Shown piece after piece: positions 17,865 to 26,111 of a stretch of DNA of 64,000 bases (position 1 is the stretch's first letter; every line of letters starts with the position of its first letter). A program made the position numbers and the translations under genes. A model generated the notes under the pieces. That model saw only the letters and a program-made list of their open reading frames with translations, was not told the origin of the DNA and did no database searches. This DNA is from Pseudomonas sp. IPO3778 (GTDB lineage: Bacteria; Pseudomonadota; Gammaproteobacteria; Pseudomonadales; Pseudomonadaceae), in contig NZ_JACARC010000027.1 of the NCBI RefSeq assembly GCF_013386825.1, positions 62,001-126,000 on the forward strand. The letters are read 5' to 3'.

Positions 17865-19280
17865 ATGAGCGAGAGAATCCCCGTCCGAACCATAGAAATG
17901 TACGAGCCTGCCCATCCAAAGAAGATGAAGGCCACATCCAGCGACAACCTGATTCATACCCGCAGTTTCACCGGCCTGTTCCGTACCTTGCGCGTGGTGG
18001 GCGCGGGCTTTCTGTTCCTGGCGTTTTTCGGCACCGTGTGGCTGAACTGGGGCGGACGGCAAGCCGTGCTGTGGGACTTGGCTGAAAGCAAATTCCACAT
18101 TTTTGGCGCCACGTTCTGGCCTCAGGACTTCATCCTGCTGTCGGCGCTGTTGATTATTTGTGCGTTCGGCCTGTTCGCCGTCACGGTGTTCGCAGGCCGG
18201 GTGTGGTGCGGCTATACCTGCCCGCAAAGCTCGTTTACCTGGCTGTTCATGTGGTGCGAAAAGGTCACTGAAGGTGAGCGTAACCAGCGCATCAAGCTGC
18301 AAGCCGCCCCGTGGGGTTTGAACAAGCTGGCCAGGCGTTCGGCCAAGCACACCCTGTGGCTGGGCATCAGCGTGCTGACCGGCCTGACATTTGTCGGCTA
18401 CTTCACCCCCATCCGGCCGTTGGCCGAGGAACTGCTGACCTGGCAAATGGGCGGCGTGAGCCTGTTCTGGGTGCTGTTTTTTACCGGCGCCACCTACCTC
18501 AATGCCGGCTGGCTGCGCGAAGCGGTGTGCATGCACATGTGCCCCTATGCGCGGTTCCAGAGTGTGATGTTCGACAAAGACACCCTGACCATTTCCTACG
18601 ACGTGGCCCGTGGCGAGCACCGTGGCCCGCGCAAACGTGACGTGCAACCGGCGGACGTCGGCCTGGGTGACTGCATCGATTGCCAACTGTGCGTGCAGGT
18701 ATGCCCCACCGGCATCGACATCCGCGACGGCCTGCAAATGGAATGCATCGGCTGCGCGGCCTGCATCGATGCCTGTGATTCGATCATGGACAAAATGGGC
18801 TATGCCCGCGGTCTGGTGAGCTACACCTCGGAGCATCAGTTGCAAGGTGGCAAGACCCATCTGCTCAGGCCCCGGCTGATCGGCTACAGTGCCGTGTTGC
18901 TGGTGATGATCGGCGCGCTGGTGGTGGCCTTGGTGGGGCGGCCGATGGTGTCGCTGGACGTGACCAAGGACCGTGGGATGTTTCGTGAGAACAGTGAAGG
19001 CCTGATCGAGAACATCTACAGCCTCAAGGTCATCAACAAGACCCAGCAACGTCAGGATTATCGCCTGGAACTGGTGGACGGCGACGGCTTCCGGTTGCAG
19101 GGCAAGACCGATATCAGCCTGGCGCCGGGGGAAATTACCGATGTGCCGGTGTCGGTGGCGATGACCAGCGATAAACCGGCGAGCAGCTCCCAGACGATTC
19201 GCTTCAAGGTGTCGGATGTGGATGAGCCATGGATTTACAGCGCGGCGGATAGCCGGTTTGTGGCGCCGTTGAATCGTTAA
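17865..19280 (+). CDS. ccoG: Cytochrome c oxidase accessory protein CcoG (471 aa)
   Basis: CcoG (FixG, RdxA) is a membrane-bound iron-sulfur protein needed for assembly of cbb3-type cytochrome oxidase, where it is linked to copper handling. Several membrane segments, a VWCGYTCPQSSFTW motif and two ferredoxin-like cysteine sets (CIDCQLCVQVCPTG and CIGCAACIDACD) are visible. A C-terminal Ig-like FixG domain (about 355-471) follows. ATG 17865 (MSERIPV) matches the usual N-terminus; an in-frame ATG at 17841 adds eight residues. No cco structural gene lies nearby, and I did not find a convincing ANR box upstream. Confidence 0.95.
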   Translation: MSERIPVRTIEMYEPAHPKKMKATSSDNLIHTRSFTGLFRTLRVVGAGFLFLAFFGTVWLNWGGRQAVLWDLAESKFHIFGATFWPQDFILLSALLIICAFGLFAVTVFAGRVWCGYTCPQSSFTWLFMWCEKVTEGERNQRIKLQAAPWGLNKLARRSAKHTLWLGISVLTGLTFVGYFTPIRPLAEELLTWQMGGVSLFWVLFFTGATYLNAGWLREAVCMHMCPYARFQSVMFDKDTLTISYDVARGEHRGPRKRDVQPADVGLGDCIDCQLCVQVCPTGIDIRDGLQMECIGCAACIDACDSIMDKMGYARGLVSYTSEHQLQGGKTHLLRPRLIGYSAVLLVMIGALVVALVGRPMVSLDVTKDRGMFRENSEGLIENIYSLKVINKTQQRQDYRLELVDGDGFRLQGKTDISLAPGEITDVPVSVAMTSDKPASSSQTIRFKVSDVDEPWIYSAADSRFVAPLNR

Positions 19281-19311
19281 AAACCGGGTTTCAGAAACAC
19301 TGGAGATCAAA

Positions 19312-19399
19312 TGTGGGAGCGGGCTTGCTCGCGAAGGCGGTGTATCAGTAACAAATTCGGTGACTGACACACTGCCTTCGCGAGCAAGCCCGCTCCCAC
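19312..19399. repeat. REP pair (REPIN), GTGGGAGCGGGC class
   Basis: The arms TGTGGGAGCGGGC...CTCGCGA and the reverse complement lie at the ends of the element around a spacer with GCGGTGT / ACTGCC symmetry. It sits between ccoG and the MocR-type regulator gene and is nearly identical to the element at 13598. Confidence 0.9.
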
Positions 19400-19449
19400 C
19401 TTTTGATCTGTGTTCAATCAGCAACCTCTCTTCAAAGCACTGAGCCACA

Positions 19450-20859
19450 ATGAAACGCTACGAAAAATTCGCCGACGACATCGCAGAACTGATCCGCTCC
19501 GGCGTCCTCGGCCCCGGCGAGCGCGTGCCTTCGGTGCGTTACGCCAGCCAGACCTACGGTGTCAGCCCGTCCACAGTGTTCCAGGCCTACTACCTGCTGG
19601 AGCGCCGCGGGCTGATCCGCGCCCGACCGCGCTCCGGGTACTTCGTCAACGCCCATGCGCCGAGCCCGTTTTCCGAGCCGGCGGTGAGCGCCCACGTGCA
19701 TGAATCCACCGAAGTGGACGTCAGCGAACTGGTGTTCTCGGTACTCGACTCCATCAAGGACCCGCAAACCGTGCCCTTCGGCTCGGCGTTCCCCAGCCCG
19801 ACGCTGTTCCCATTGCAGCGCCTGGCGCGCTCCCTGGCCAGCGCCAGCCGGGAAATGGACCCGCGCATGGTGGTCACCGACATGTCGCCGGGCAACCCCC
19901 AACTGCGCCGGCAAATCGCCCTGCGCTATATGGTCGGCGGGCTGATGCTGCCGATGGAAGAACTGTTGATCACCAACGGCGCCCTCGAGGCCCTGAACCT
20001 GTGCCTGCAAGCCGTGACCGAACCGGGCGACCTGGTGGCCATCGAAGCCCCGGCGTTCTATGCCAGCCTGCAAATCCTCGAGCGCCTGAAACTCAAGGCC
20101 GTGGAAATCCCCGTACACCCACGCGATGGCATTGACCTCAAGGTGCTCGCCCACAGCCTGGAACGCTACCCGATCAAGGCCTGCTGGTGCATGACCAGCT
20201 TCCAGAACCCCATGGGCGCAACCATGCCCGAGGCCAAGAAGCAGGAGCTGGTGGAATTGCTGCGCAGCCATCAAGTGCCGTTGATCGAAGACGACGTGTA
20301 CGCCGAGTTGTACTACGGCCAACAGGCACCGAAACCGGCCAAGGCGTTCGACACTGAAGGCCTGGTGATGCATTGCGGTTCTTTCGCCAAAAGCCTGGCC
20401 CCCGGCTACCGCATTGGCTGGGTCGCCGCCGGGCGTTATGCGCAGAAGATCGAACGGTTGAAGCTGATGACCTCGCTGTGTGCCTCGATGCCCGCCCAGG
20501 CGGCGATTGCCGATTACCTGCAGCACGGCGGCTATGACCGGCACCTGCGCAAATTGCGGTATGCACTGGAGGAGCAGCAAAGCGCGATGCTCGCAGCAAT
20601 CGCCCGCTACTTTCCGGCCCAGACCCGTGTCAGCCAGCCCGCCGGCGGTTACTTCCTGTGGCTGGAGTTGCCGGAGCAGACCGATTCATTGAAGTTGTTC
20701 CAGATGGCGCTGGCCCAAGGCATCAGCATCGCGCCGGGGCCGATCTTTTCACCCACCCAGCGTTTCAGGCACTGTATTCGCCTGAATTACGGCAGCCCGT
20801 GGGATGAAGCATCGGAAAAGGCCATGGATACACTGGGGCGCATCGTACGTTCGTTTTAA
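19450..20859 (+). CDS. MocR-type GntR regulator with aminotransferase domain (469 aa)
   Basis: The N-terminus (about 1-75) is a GntR winged helix (LIRSGVLGPGERVPSVR, VSPSTVFQAYYLLERRGLI). Residues about 100-469 are a fold-type I aminotransferase domain with the PLP lysine in SFAKSLAPGYRIGW. MocR/PdxR-type proteins bind DNA and use PLP or a PLP-amino acid adduct as signal. Usually they control a divergent neighbour; here the gene reads in the same direction as ccoG, with only a REP element between, so the target is not obvious from context. Confidence 0.92.
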   Translation: MKRYEKFADDIAELIRSGVLGPGERVPSVRYASQTYGVSPSTVFQAYYLLERRGLIRARPRSGYFVNAHAPSPFSEPAVSAHVHESTEVDVSELVFSVLDSIKDPQTVPFGSAFPSPTLFPLQRLARSLASASREMDPRMVVTDMSPGNPQLRRQIALRYMVGGLMLPMEELLITNGALEALNLCLQAVTEPGDLVAIEAPAFYASLQILERLKLKAVEIPVHPRDGIDLKVLAHSLERYPIKACWCMTSFQNPMGATMPEAKKQELVELLRSHQVPLIEDDVYAELYYGQQAPKPAKAFDTEGLVMHCGSFAKSLAPGYRIGWVAAGRYAQKIERLKLMTSLCASMPAQAAIADYLQHGGYDRHLRKLRYALEEQQSAMLAAIARYFPAQTRVSQPAGGYFLWLELPEQTDSLKLFQMALAQGISIAPGPIFSPTQRFRHCIRLNYGSPWDEASEKAMDTLGRIVRSF

Positions 20860-20869
20860 CAATGTAGAG

Positions 20870-20898
20870 GGAACCGAGTCGAGCCGCAGGACCATACA
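20870..20898 (+). promoter_or_regulatory. Near-consensus hrp box (HrpL-type promoter)
   Basis: GGAACC (20870-20875), a 16-base spacer and CCATACA (20892-20898) match the known HrpL promoter pattern GGAACC-N15/16-CCACNNA at 10 of 11 defined positions. It ends 61 bases before the ATG of the 152-residue orphan. One such match is expected by chance about every 60 kb per strand in random sequence, so position is the main support. Confidence 0.45.
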
Positions 20899-20959
20899 GT
20901 ACCGCGCCAGTTGTCACGGCAGACCCGGCGCGCTTACTTGGCTTACATCAGAGGTCCCC

Positions 20960-21418
20960 ATGAGTATTGCTCCACCTGACAGCCTGAAACCACTTCCTGT
21001 CCCACCCCATTACATGCGTGCTGCAGAGCAGCGCCAAGTGCGCGAAATGACACGCCCCGCAGGGCGCCCTGCTGGTGATCATCGAACGGCTGAACAGATT
21101 ATCGAACAAAGCTCCTTGCTTCGGCGCTTCCTGTACAGCTCTGATCATTTCAATGTGGTAGACGACCTAAAGCGGGTAGTCGGCGACTGGACCGAAATCA
21201 ACCCCGATCCACACGCTCGCGCCCACGCGGCCTACCACCTGGACAAGGTAATGCGGTTTATCGACAACCTGAACCCTATGAGTGCCAGCGATACCCGTAA
21301 TGGCGTCATTGATGGTTTCTCCGACTACGGTTACGGCACCCAGGACAACTCGGAGGCCAGGCTATTCAGCGAGTTCTCAAACAGGGGCTACACCGTGCTG
21401 CGTTGGGCCGGCTACTGA
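20960..21418 (+). CDS. Hypothetical protein, candidate HrpL-regulated product (152 aa)
   Basis: I do not recognise this protein. The ATG at 20960 has GAGGT about six bases upstream; the frame is open further upstream but overlaps the MocR gene. The N-terminus is proline-rich (MSIAPPDSLKPLPVPP), there is no signal peptide or membrane segment, no cysteine, and the C-terminus is rich in aromatic residues (YGYG, RGYTVLRWAGY). The middle (HARAHAAYHLDKVMRFID) is probably helical. A near-consensus hrp box precedes it. The aspartate at position 7 is not typical of P. syringae-style export signals, so the type III reading is tentative. Confidence 0.7.
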   Translation: MSIAPPDSLKPLPVPPHYMRAAEQRQVREMTRPAGRPAGDHRTAEQIIEQSSLLRRFLYSSDHFNVVDDLKRVVGDWTEINPDPHARAHAAYHLDKVMRFIDNLNPMSASDTRNGVIDGFSDYGYGTQDNSEARLFSEFSNRGYTVLRWAGY

Positions 21419-21421
21419 GCC

Positions 21422-21448
21422 TGTGGCAAGGGCTTGCCCCTTGCCACA
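21422..21448. terminator. Bidirectional hairpin between convergent genes
   Basis: TGTGGCAAGGG (21422-21432) pairs perfectly with CCCTTGCCACA (21438-21448) around a five-base loop. It lies in the 42-base gap between the stops of the 152-residue gene and the SDR gene. No clear T-run follows, but position and stem strength fit a shared terminator; it also resembles a single REP-like unit. Confidence 0.6.
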
Positions 21449-21460
21449 ACGAGCACAGAC

Positions 21461-22207
21461 TTAGCGACCGCCTGCCAGGTCAATAAAGGTCCCGGTGGCG
21501 TAGGACGCTTTATCCGACAGCAGCCAGATAATCCCCTCCGCAACTTCTTCGGCCCGCCCGCCGCGGGCCATGGGAATCCCGGGTTCCAGCTTGCTGACCC
21601 GGTCCGGGTCGCCACTCAGGGCGTGGAAGTCAGTGAAAATAAAGCCGGGACGCACGCCATTGACCCGAATCCCCTCACCCGCTACTTCCTTCGAAAGGCC
21701 GAGGGTGAAAGTATCCAGCGCGCCCTTGGACGCGGCGTAATCCACGTATTCCCCCGGCGATCCAAGCCGCGCGGCGGCCGATGAAACGTTGACGATGCTG
21801 CCGCCCTGCCCGCCATGTTTGGGCGACATGCGCAGCAGCGCGTGCTTGGCACACAGGATCGGCCCCAACACGTTGGTTCTGAGGGTTTTCAGGATACGGA
21901 ACTCGGACATTTCATCGACCCGCGACTTGTGCCCCACGGTGCCAGCATTGTTGACCAGTGCCGTCACCCGGCCCAACTCGGTATCGACCCGGTGGTACAG
22001 GGCGATCACTTCATCTTCAATGCTGACATCGGCCCGCACCGCAATGGCCTGGGCGCCGAGGGCGCGCACCTGCTCGAGTACGCGGTGGGCAGCCTCCTCA
22101 TCGGCCTGGTAGTTGATGCAGATGCGATAGCCCTGGGCAGCGGCCAGCAGCGCCGTGGCGGCGCCGATTCCACGGCTGCCACCGGTGATGATGACGACTT
22201 TGTCCAT
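21461..22207 (-). CDS. SDR family oxidoreductase (248 aa)
   Basis: This is a classical short-chain dehydrogenase/reductase. It has the NAD(P)-binding TGGSRGIGAAT at the N-terminus, NNAG near residue 87, and the catalytic Ser-Tyr-Lys set in NVSSAAARLG and YVDYAASKGALD. The C-terminal LPXXTFIDLAGGR-type end is typical of the FabG-like branch. ATG 22207 is preceded by GGAGACC; an earlier ATG at 22228 is less well placed. Arginines after the glycine motif are not enough to decide between NADH and NADPH. The substrate is unknown. Confidence 0.9.
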   Translation of the reverse strand: MDKVVIITGGSRGIGAATALLAAAQGYRICINYQADEEAAHRVLEQVRALGAQAIAVRADVSIEDEVIALYHRVDTELGRVTALVNNAGTVGHKSRVDEMSEFRILKTLRTNVLGPILCAKHALLRMSPKHGGQGGSIVNVSSAAARLGSPGEYVDYAASKGALDTFTLGLSKEVAGEGIRVNGVRPGFIFTDFHALSGDPDRVSKLEPGIPMARGGRAEEVAEGIIWLLSDKASYATGTFIDLAGGR

Positions 22208-22279
22208 GTGTACGGTCTCCTGGTTCAACGTGAGCGGTTGGATCCAATACTACCTGCGCCCTGCAGGTTTTGCATGGGC

Positions 22280-24373
22280 TCACGTCACCGAATGCGCACT
22301 CACCACCTGCTCGGCACGCTGGATGTCGGCCATAAACCCGTCGGCCGGCAATGGATGCCCCAACAGATAACCCTGCAGGGAGTCGCAACCCAGCCGCGTC
22401 AGGAAATTCTGCTGCACGTCGGTCTCCACCCCTTCGGCAACGATGCGCAGGCCCAGGGCCTGGCCGAGGGCGACGATGGCCGAGACGATGGCGGCGTCAT
22501 CGCTGTCATGTTCCAGGTCGCGGACAAACCCCCGGTCGATTTTCAGCTCATTGGCCGGCAGCCGCTTGAGGTACATCAGGCTCGAATAGCCAGTGCCGAA
22601 GTCGTCGATGGACAGGTCAACGCCCATGTCCGAAAGCTTCTGCAACACCGTCATGCTCGCATCGGCATCGCTCATGGCGGTGGTTTCGGTGATTTCCAGG
22701 GTCAGGCTGTTGGCGGGCAACCGGTGACGTTCCAGAGCATTGGCCACGCTCTTCACCAGCCCGGCGTGGCAGAACTGCAAGGCCGAGAGATTCACCGCGA
22801 TGCGCCAGTCGTGATAGCCCTGGGCATACCACACCTGCATCTGGCGACAGGCTTCATTGAGCACCCACTCGCCGATAGGGATGATCAGCCCGGTCTTTTC
22901 CGCCAGCTCGATAAACTTGTCCGGCAACAACAGACCCTGCTGTGGGTGCTCCCAGCGCAGCAGCGCTTCAGCCCCTACCGGGCGGCCGCTGATGGCGTCG
23001 AATTTGGGCTGGTAATACAGCCGGAATTCATCCTGCTCCAGGGCATTGCGCAGATCCTGCAGCAGTTGCAGTTGCTTGCGCGCGTTGGTGTTCATCGACA
23101 CATCGAAAAAGCTGTAGCCGTTCTTGCCCATGCCCTTGGCGTGATACATCGCCGCGTCGGCGTTCATCAGCAGTTCCTGGGGCGTGGCGCCGTTGCCCGG
23201 GAACAGCGCGATGCCGATGCTCGCGGAGATTTTCAACTCATGCTCGGCCACGCGGAAGGCATGATTGATCAGACCCACCTGCCGTTCCGCCAGGCGCAAC
23301 GCATCGTCCGGCTGGCTCAACTGCACCAGCAACACAAACTCGTCGCCGCCGATGCGGGCCAGGGTGTCCTGGCTGCGCAAGTCTTCCCGCAGGCGCAGGC
23401 CCACTTGCTGCAACAACTGGTCGCCCATGTGGTGCCCGAAGGCGTCGTTGACGGGCTTGAAGCCGTCCAGGTCGATAAACATCAGCGCGAAGCACCCACC
23501 CTCCTCGTTCACCCGCTGTATCGCCTGTTGAATCCGGTCGGCGAGCAAGGTGCGGTTGGGCAAGCCGGTGAGCATGTCGTGCAGGGCCAGGTGGGTGAGT
23601 TCCTGATTGGCTTGGGTCAGGGAGTCAGCCAGCACGGCGGTACGGGCTTCCAGGCGGGCATCGGCCAGGGAGGTGAGCAGCGCGATGATCAACACCGCCA
23701 GGGTGGTGACCAGCACCAGATTGTCCAGGCCCTTGCCGCTCAAGCCGGTCAAGGCGGCGCCACAAAAACTGCCATCGGCGAAACGCGCGGCGGCCATGCC
23801 GGTGTAGTGCATGCCGACGATCGCCACGCCCATCACCACTGCCGCCCCGCCTCGGGCCAACCGTACGTAAGGCGTGTTGCGCCGCAGGTTGAAGGCGATC
23901 CACAAGGCTGCGGCCGAAGCACCCACGGCAATCATCAGGGAAGCGGTAAACAGAGTGGGGTCGTAGTCGATGCCGGGCGTCATGCGCATGGCAGCCATGC
24001 CGGTGTAGTGCATGGCACTGATGCCGGCCCCCATGATCAGGGCGCCAAATCCCAGCTGCCACGCCGGCAAGCGCGGCTGGCTGACCAGCCACAAGGCAAA
24101 ACCACTGGAAAGGATCGCAATCAGCAATGACAGCACGGTGATCCCAACGTCATAACCCAGGCTGATGGGCAGGCGAAAGGCGAGCATGCCGATAAAGTGC
24201 ATCGACCAGATGCCCACGCCCATCGCCAGCGCGCCGCCGCCCATCCACAGGTGCACCGCGCGGCCCTTGGACGTGGCGATACGGCCGGTCAGGTCCAGTG
24301 CGGTATAGGACGCCAGGATTGCGACAAACAGGGAGATCAGGACAAGGGCGGGTGAATAACTACCGGTGAGCAT
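22280..24373 (-). CDS. MHYT-GGDEF-EAL membrane protein, c-di-GMP turnover (MucR-like, 697 aa)
   Basis: The N-terminus has seven hydrophobic segments with three MHYT-type motifs (SMHFIGM, AMHYTGMAA, GMHYTGMAA), thought to sense a diatomic gas or redox state through bound metal. The diguanylate cyclase domain has an intact GGDEF near residue 340 with the inhibitory-site RSQD five residues before it. The phosphodiesterase domain has EALLRW near 468 and keeps NLSALQF, EITET, IDDFGTGYSS, LKIDRGF and EGVET, so both activities are possible. The arrangement equals that of P. aeruginosa MucR, which affects alginate and biofilm. I prefer the ATG at 24373 (MLTGSYSP) over 24406. The AT-rich stretch at 24430-24520 probably holds its promoter. 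Confidence 0.93.
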   Translation of the reverse strand: MLTGSYSPALVLISLFVAILASYTALDLTGRIATSKGRAVHLWMGGGALAMGVGIWSMHFIGMLAFRLPISLGYDVGITVLSLLIAILSSGFALWLVSQPRLPAWQLGFGALIMGAGISAMHYTGMAAMRMTPGIDYDPTLFTASLMIAVGASAAALWIAFNLRRNTPYVRLARGGAAVVMGVAIVGMHYTGMAAARFADGSFCGAALTGLSGKGLDNLVLVTTLAVLIIALLTSLADARLEARTAVLADSLTQANQELTHLALHDMLTGLPNRTLLADRIQQAIQRVNEEGGCFALMFIDLDGFKPVNDAFGHHMGDQLLQQVGLRLREDLRSQDTLARIGGDEFVLLVQLSQPDDALRLAERQVGLINHAFRVAEHELKISASIGIALFPGNGATPQELLMNADAAMYHAKGMGKNGYSFFDVSMNTNARKQLQLLQDLRNALEQDEFRLYYQPKFDAISGRPVGAEALLRWEHPQQGLLLPDKFIELAEKTGLIIPIGEWVLNEACRQMQVWYAQGYHDWRIAVNLSALQFCHAGLVKSVANALERHRLPANSLTLEITETTAMSDADASMTVLQKLSDMGVDLSIDDFGTGYSSLMYLKRLPANELKIDRGFVRDLEHDSDDAAIVSAIVALGQALGLRIVAEGVETDVQQNFLTRLGCDSLQGYLLGHPLPADGFMADIQRAEQVVSAHSVT

Positions 24374-24530
24374 GGGACTTCTCGTGACCTGGGGGCCGAA
24401 CGGCATCTGTGCCGGGCTGAAAAGTCAGGGATTGTAGCGAGAATAATTCTTGTACACCTGAAATATTATCGTATAGCCATTACTGGCAATTTGACGTCAA
24501 ACACCTGACTCAATAAACACGAGGATCAAC

Positions 24531-24617
24531 TGTGGGAGCTGGCTTGCCTGCGATGGCATCACCTCGGTGTAACTGAAAAACCGAGTAGTCCGCATCGCAG
24601 GCGAGCCAGCTCCCACA
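24531..24617. repeat. REP pair (REPIN), GTGGGAGCTGGC class
   Basis: The arms TGTGGGAGCTGGCTTGCCTG and the reverse complement (with one change) flank a spacer with CTCGGT / ACCGAG symmetry. The core differs from the GCGGGC elements at 7842, 13598 and 19312, so it belongs to a second REP class. It lies between opmB (stop 24633) and the MHYT gene start. Confidence 0.88.
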
Positions 24618-24632
24618 GGGATTGTGACGTGC

Positions 24633-26111
24633 TTATTTCTTGTCGCTCAGTTGCATCTGCCCATCCCAGCCACCGCCCAACGCGGCGATCAGTTGCACAC
24701 TGGCAACCAGCCGGGTTTGCAGCAGGGTCAGCACCGTGCGTTCGTTGCTCAGGGCCGTGGCTTGCACGGTGACCACGTCGAGGTAAGCGATCAGACCGGC
24801 CTTGTACTGGTTCTGGGTCAGGCGCAGGGATTCCCGGGCAGCTTCGAGGGCCTCGTTGCTGACCACCGCTTCGTCTTCCAGGACCTTGAGCTGCACCATG
24901 TAGTTTTCCACTTCGCGGAAACCATCAAGTACGGTCTGGCGGTACTTGGCCACCGTTTCATCGTAGGACGCTTCGGCGCGGTCAACTTCAGCCGAGCGCT
25001 GGCCGCCGTCGAACAGGGTCATGGCCAGTTTCGGCCCCACCGACCAGAAGCGGTTCGGCAGGCTGATCCAGTCGGCGTAGGTGCTGCTGGAATAACCGCC
25101 GGCCAGGCTCAGGGTCAGGTCCGGGTAGTAGGCGGTCTTGGCCACACCGATATTGGCGTTGGCGGCAATCACCGAGCGCTCCGCCTGGGCGATATCCGGG
25201 CGGCGTTCCAACAGTTGGGACGGCAGGCTCACCGGAATCTGCGGCAGCGCCGGAATGTCCTGGCTCACCGCCAGCGTGAAGTTGGCCGGTGGCACACCCG
25301 TCAGCACGGCAATCGCGTTTTCCAGCTGCGCGCGCTGCCAGATCAGGTCAATCATGCTGGCCTGGGTGCTTTTCAGCTGGGTCTGGGCCTGGGCGATCGC
25401 GTCCTTGCCCGAGACACCGGCGCGGTATTGGTTCTGGGTCATTTGCAGGGAGCGCTGGTAGGCGTCCACCGTGGCTTGCAGCAAACGGGTCTGCTCGTCC
25501 ATGACCCGCAACTGCAGGTAATCCTGCACCAGCTCCGATTGCTGGCTCAGGCGCATCGCCGCCAGGTCCGCCGCACTCGCTTCGGCGCTGGCTTCATTGG
25601 CTTCCAGGCCCCGGCGCAATTTGCCCCAGATATCGGCTTCCCAACTCACGCCCAACTGGGTGTTCAGGGTGTCGCGGATACCGCTGCTGGAACTGCTCAG
25701 GCTGGCGTTACTGCTGCCGGTGCCCTGGCTGGCCCGGGTTTTACCGGCACTCAGGTCGACCGTCGGGAAGAACGCCCCACGGGCACTGCGCACCTGCGAT
25801 GCGGCCTGGCGATAACGCGCCTCGGCCTGGGCCACCGTCTGGTTGGAATTGTTGAGTTTCTCTACCAACTCATTGAGCTGCCGGTCGCCGTACAGCTCCC
25901 ACCACGCACCGCGGGCCAGTGAGTCGCTGGGCGCCGCCTGGCGCCAGCCCTGGGCTTGCTTGTACTGGGCCGGCTCGGTCAATTCGGGGCGTTTGTAATC
26001 CGGGCCGACGGCGCAGGCGCTGAGCATCACGCCGCACAAGGCCAGGCTCAGCAGCCTGGCGCCGCGAGCCATGCCCAGACGTTGCACGGTGGGAAACGTT
26101 GAATCGGTCAT
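24633..26111 (-). CDS. opmB: Outer-membrane efflux lipoprotein OpmB-like (492 aa)
   Basis: This is the TolC/NodT-family outer-membrane channel of a tripartite RND pump. A signal sequence ends in the lipobox LSAC followed by AVGPDYKRP, the standard start of mature OprM-type lipoproteins. Two outer-membrane efflux repeats follow (about 65-270 and 285-480), with the TQAQTQLKS-like and PDLTLSLAGG regions. ATG 26111 overlaps the upstream RND stop (ATGA), so it is the last gene of the four-gene mux operon. In P. aeruginosa MuxABC-OpmB exports aztreonam, novobiocin and other drugs; the range here is inferred. Confidence 0.93.
   Translation of the reverse strand: MTDSTFPTVQRLGMARGARLLSLALCGVMLSACAVGPDYKRPELTEPAQYKQAQGWRQAAPSDSLARGAWWELYGDRQLNELVEKLNNSNQTVAQAEARYRQAASQVRSARGAFFPTVDLSAGKTRASQGTGSSNASLSSSSSGIRDTLNTQLGVSWEADIWGKLRRGLEANEASAEASAADLAAMRLSQQSELVQDYLQLRVMDEQTRLLQATVDAYQRSLQMTQNQYRAGVSGKDAIAQAQTQLKSTQASMIDLIWQRAQLENAIAVLTGVPPANFTLAVSQDIPALPQIPVSLPSQLLERRPDIAQAERSVIAANANIGVAKTAYYPDLTLSLAGGYSSSTYADWISLPNRFWSVGPKLAMTLFDGGQRSAEVDRAEASYDETVAKYRQTVLDGFREVENYMVQLKVLEDEAVVSNEALEAARESLRLTQNQYKAGLIAYLDVVTVQATALSNERTVLTLLQTRLVASVQLIAALGGGWDGQMQLSDKK

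Noticed and set aside
21815..24130. 771-codon plus-strand frame opposite the SDR and MHYT-GGDEF-EAL genes
   Set aside because: It crosses two real genes antisense with no family signal.
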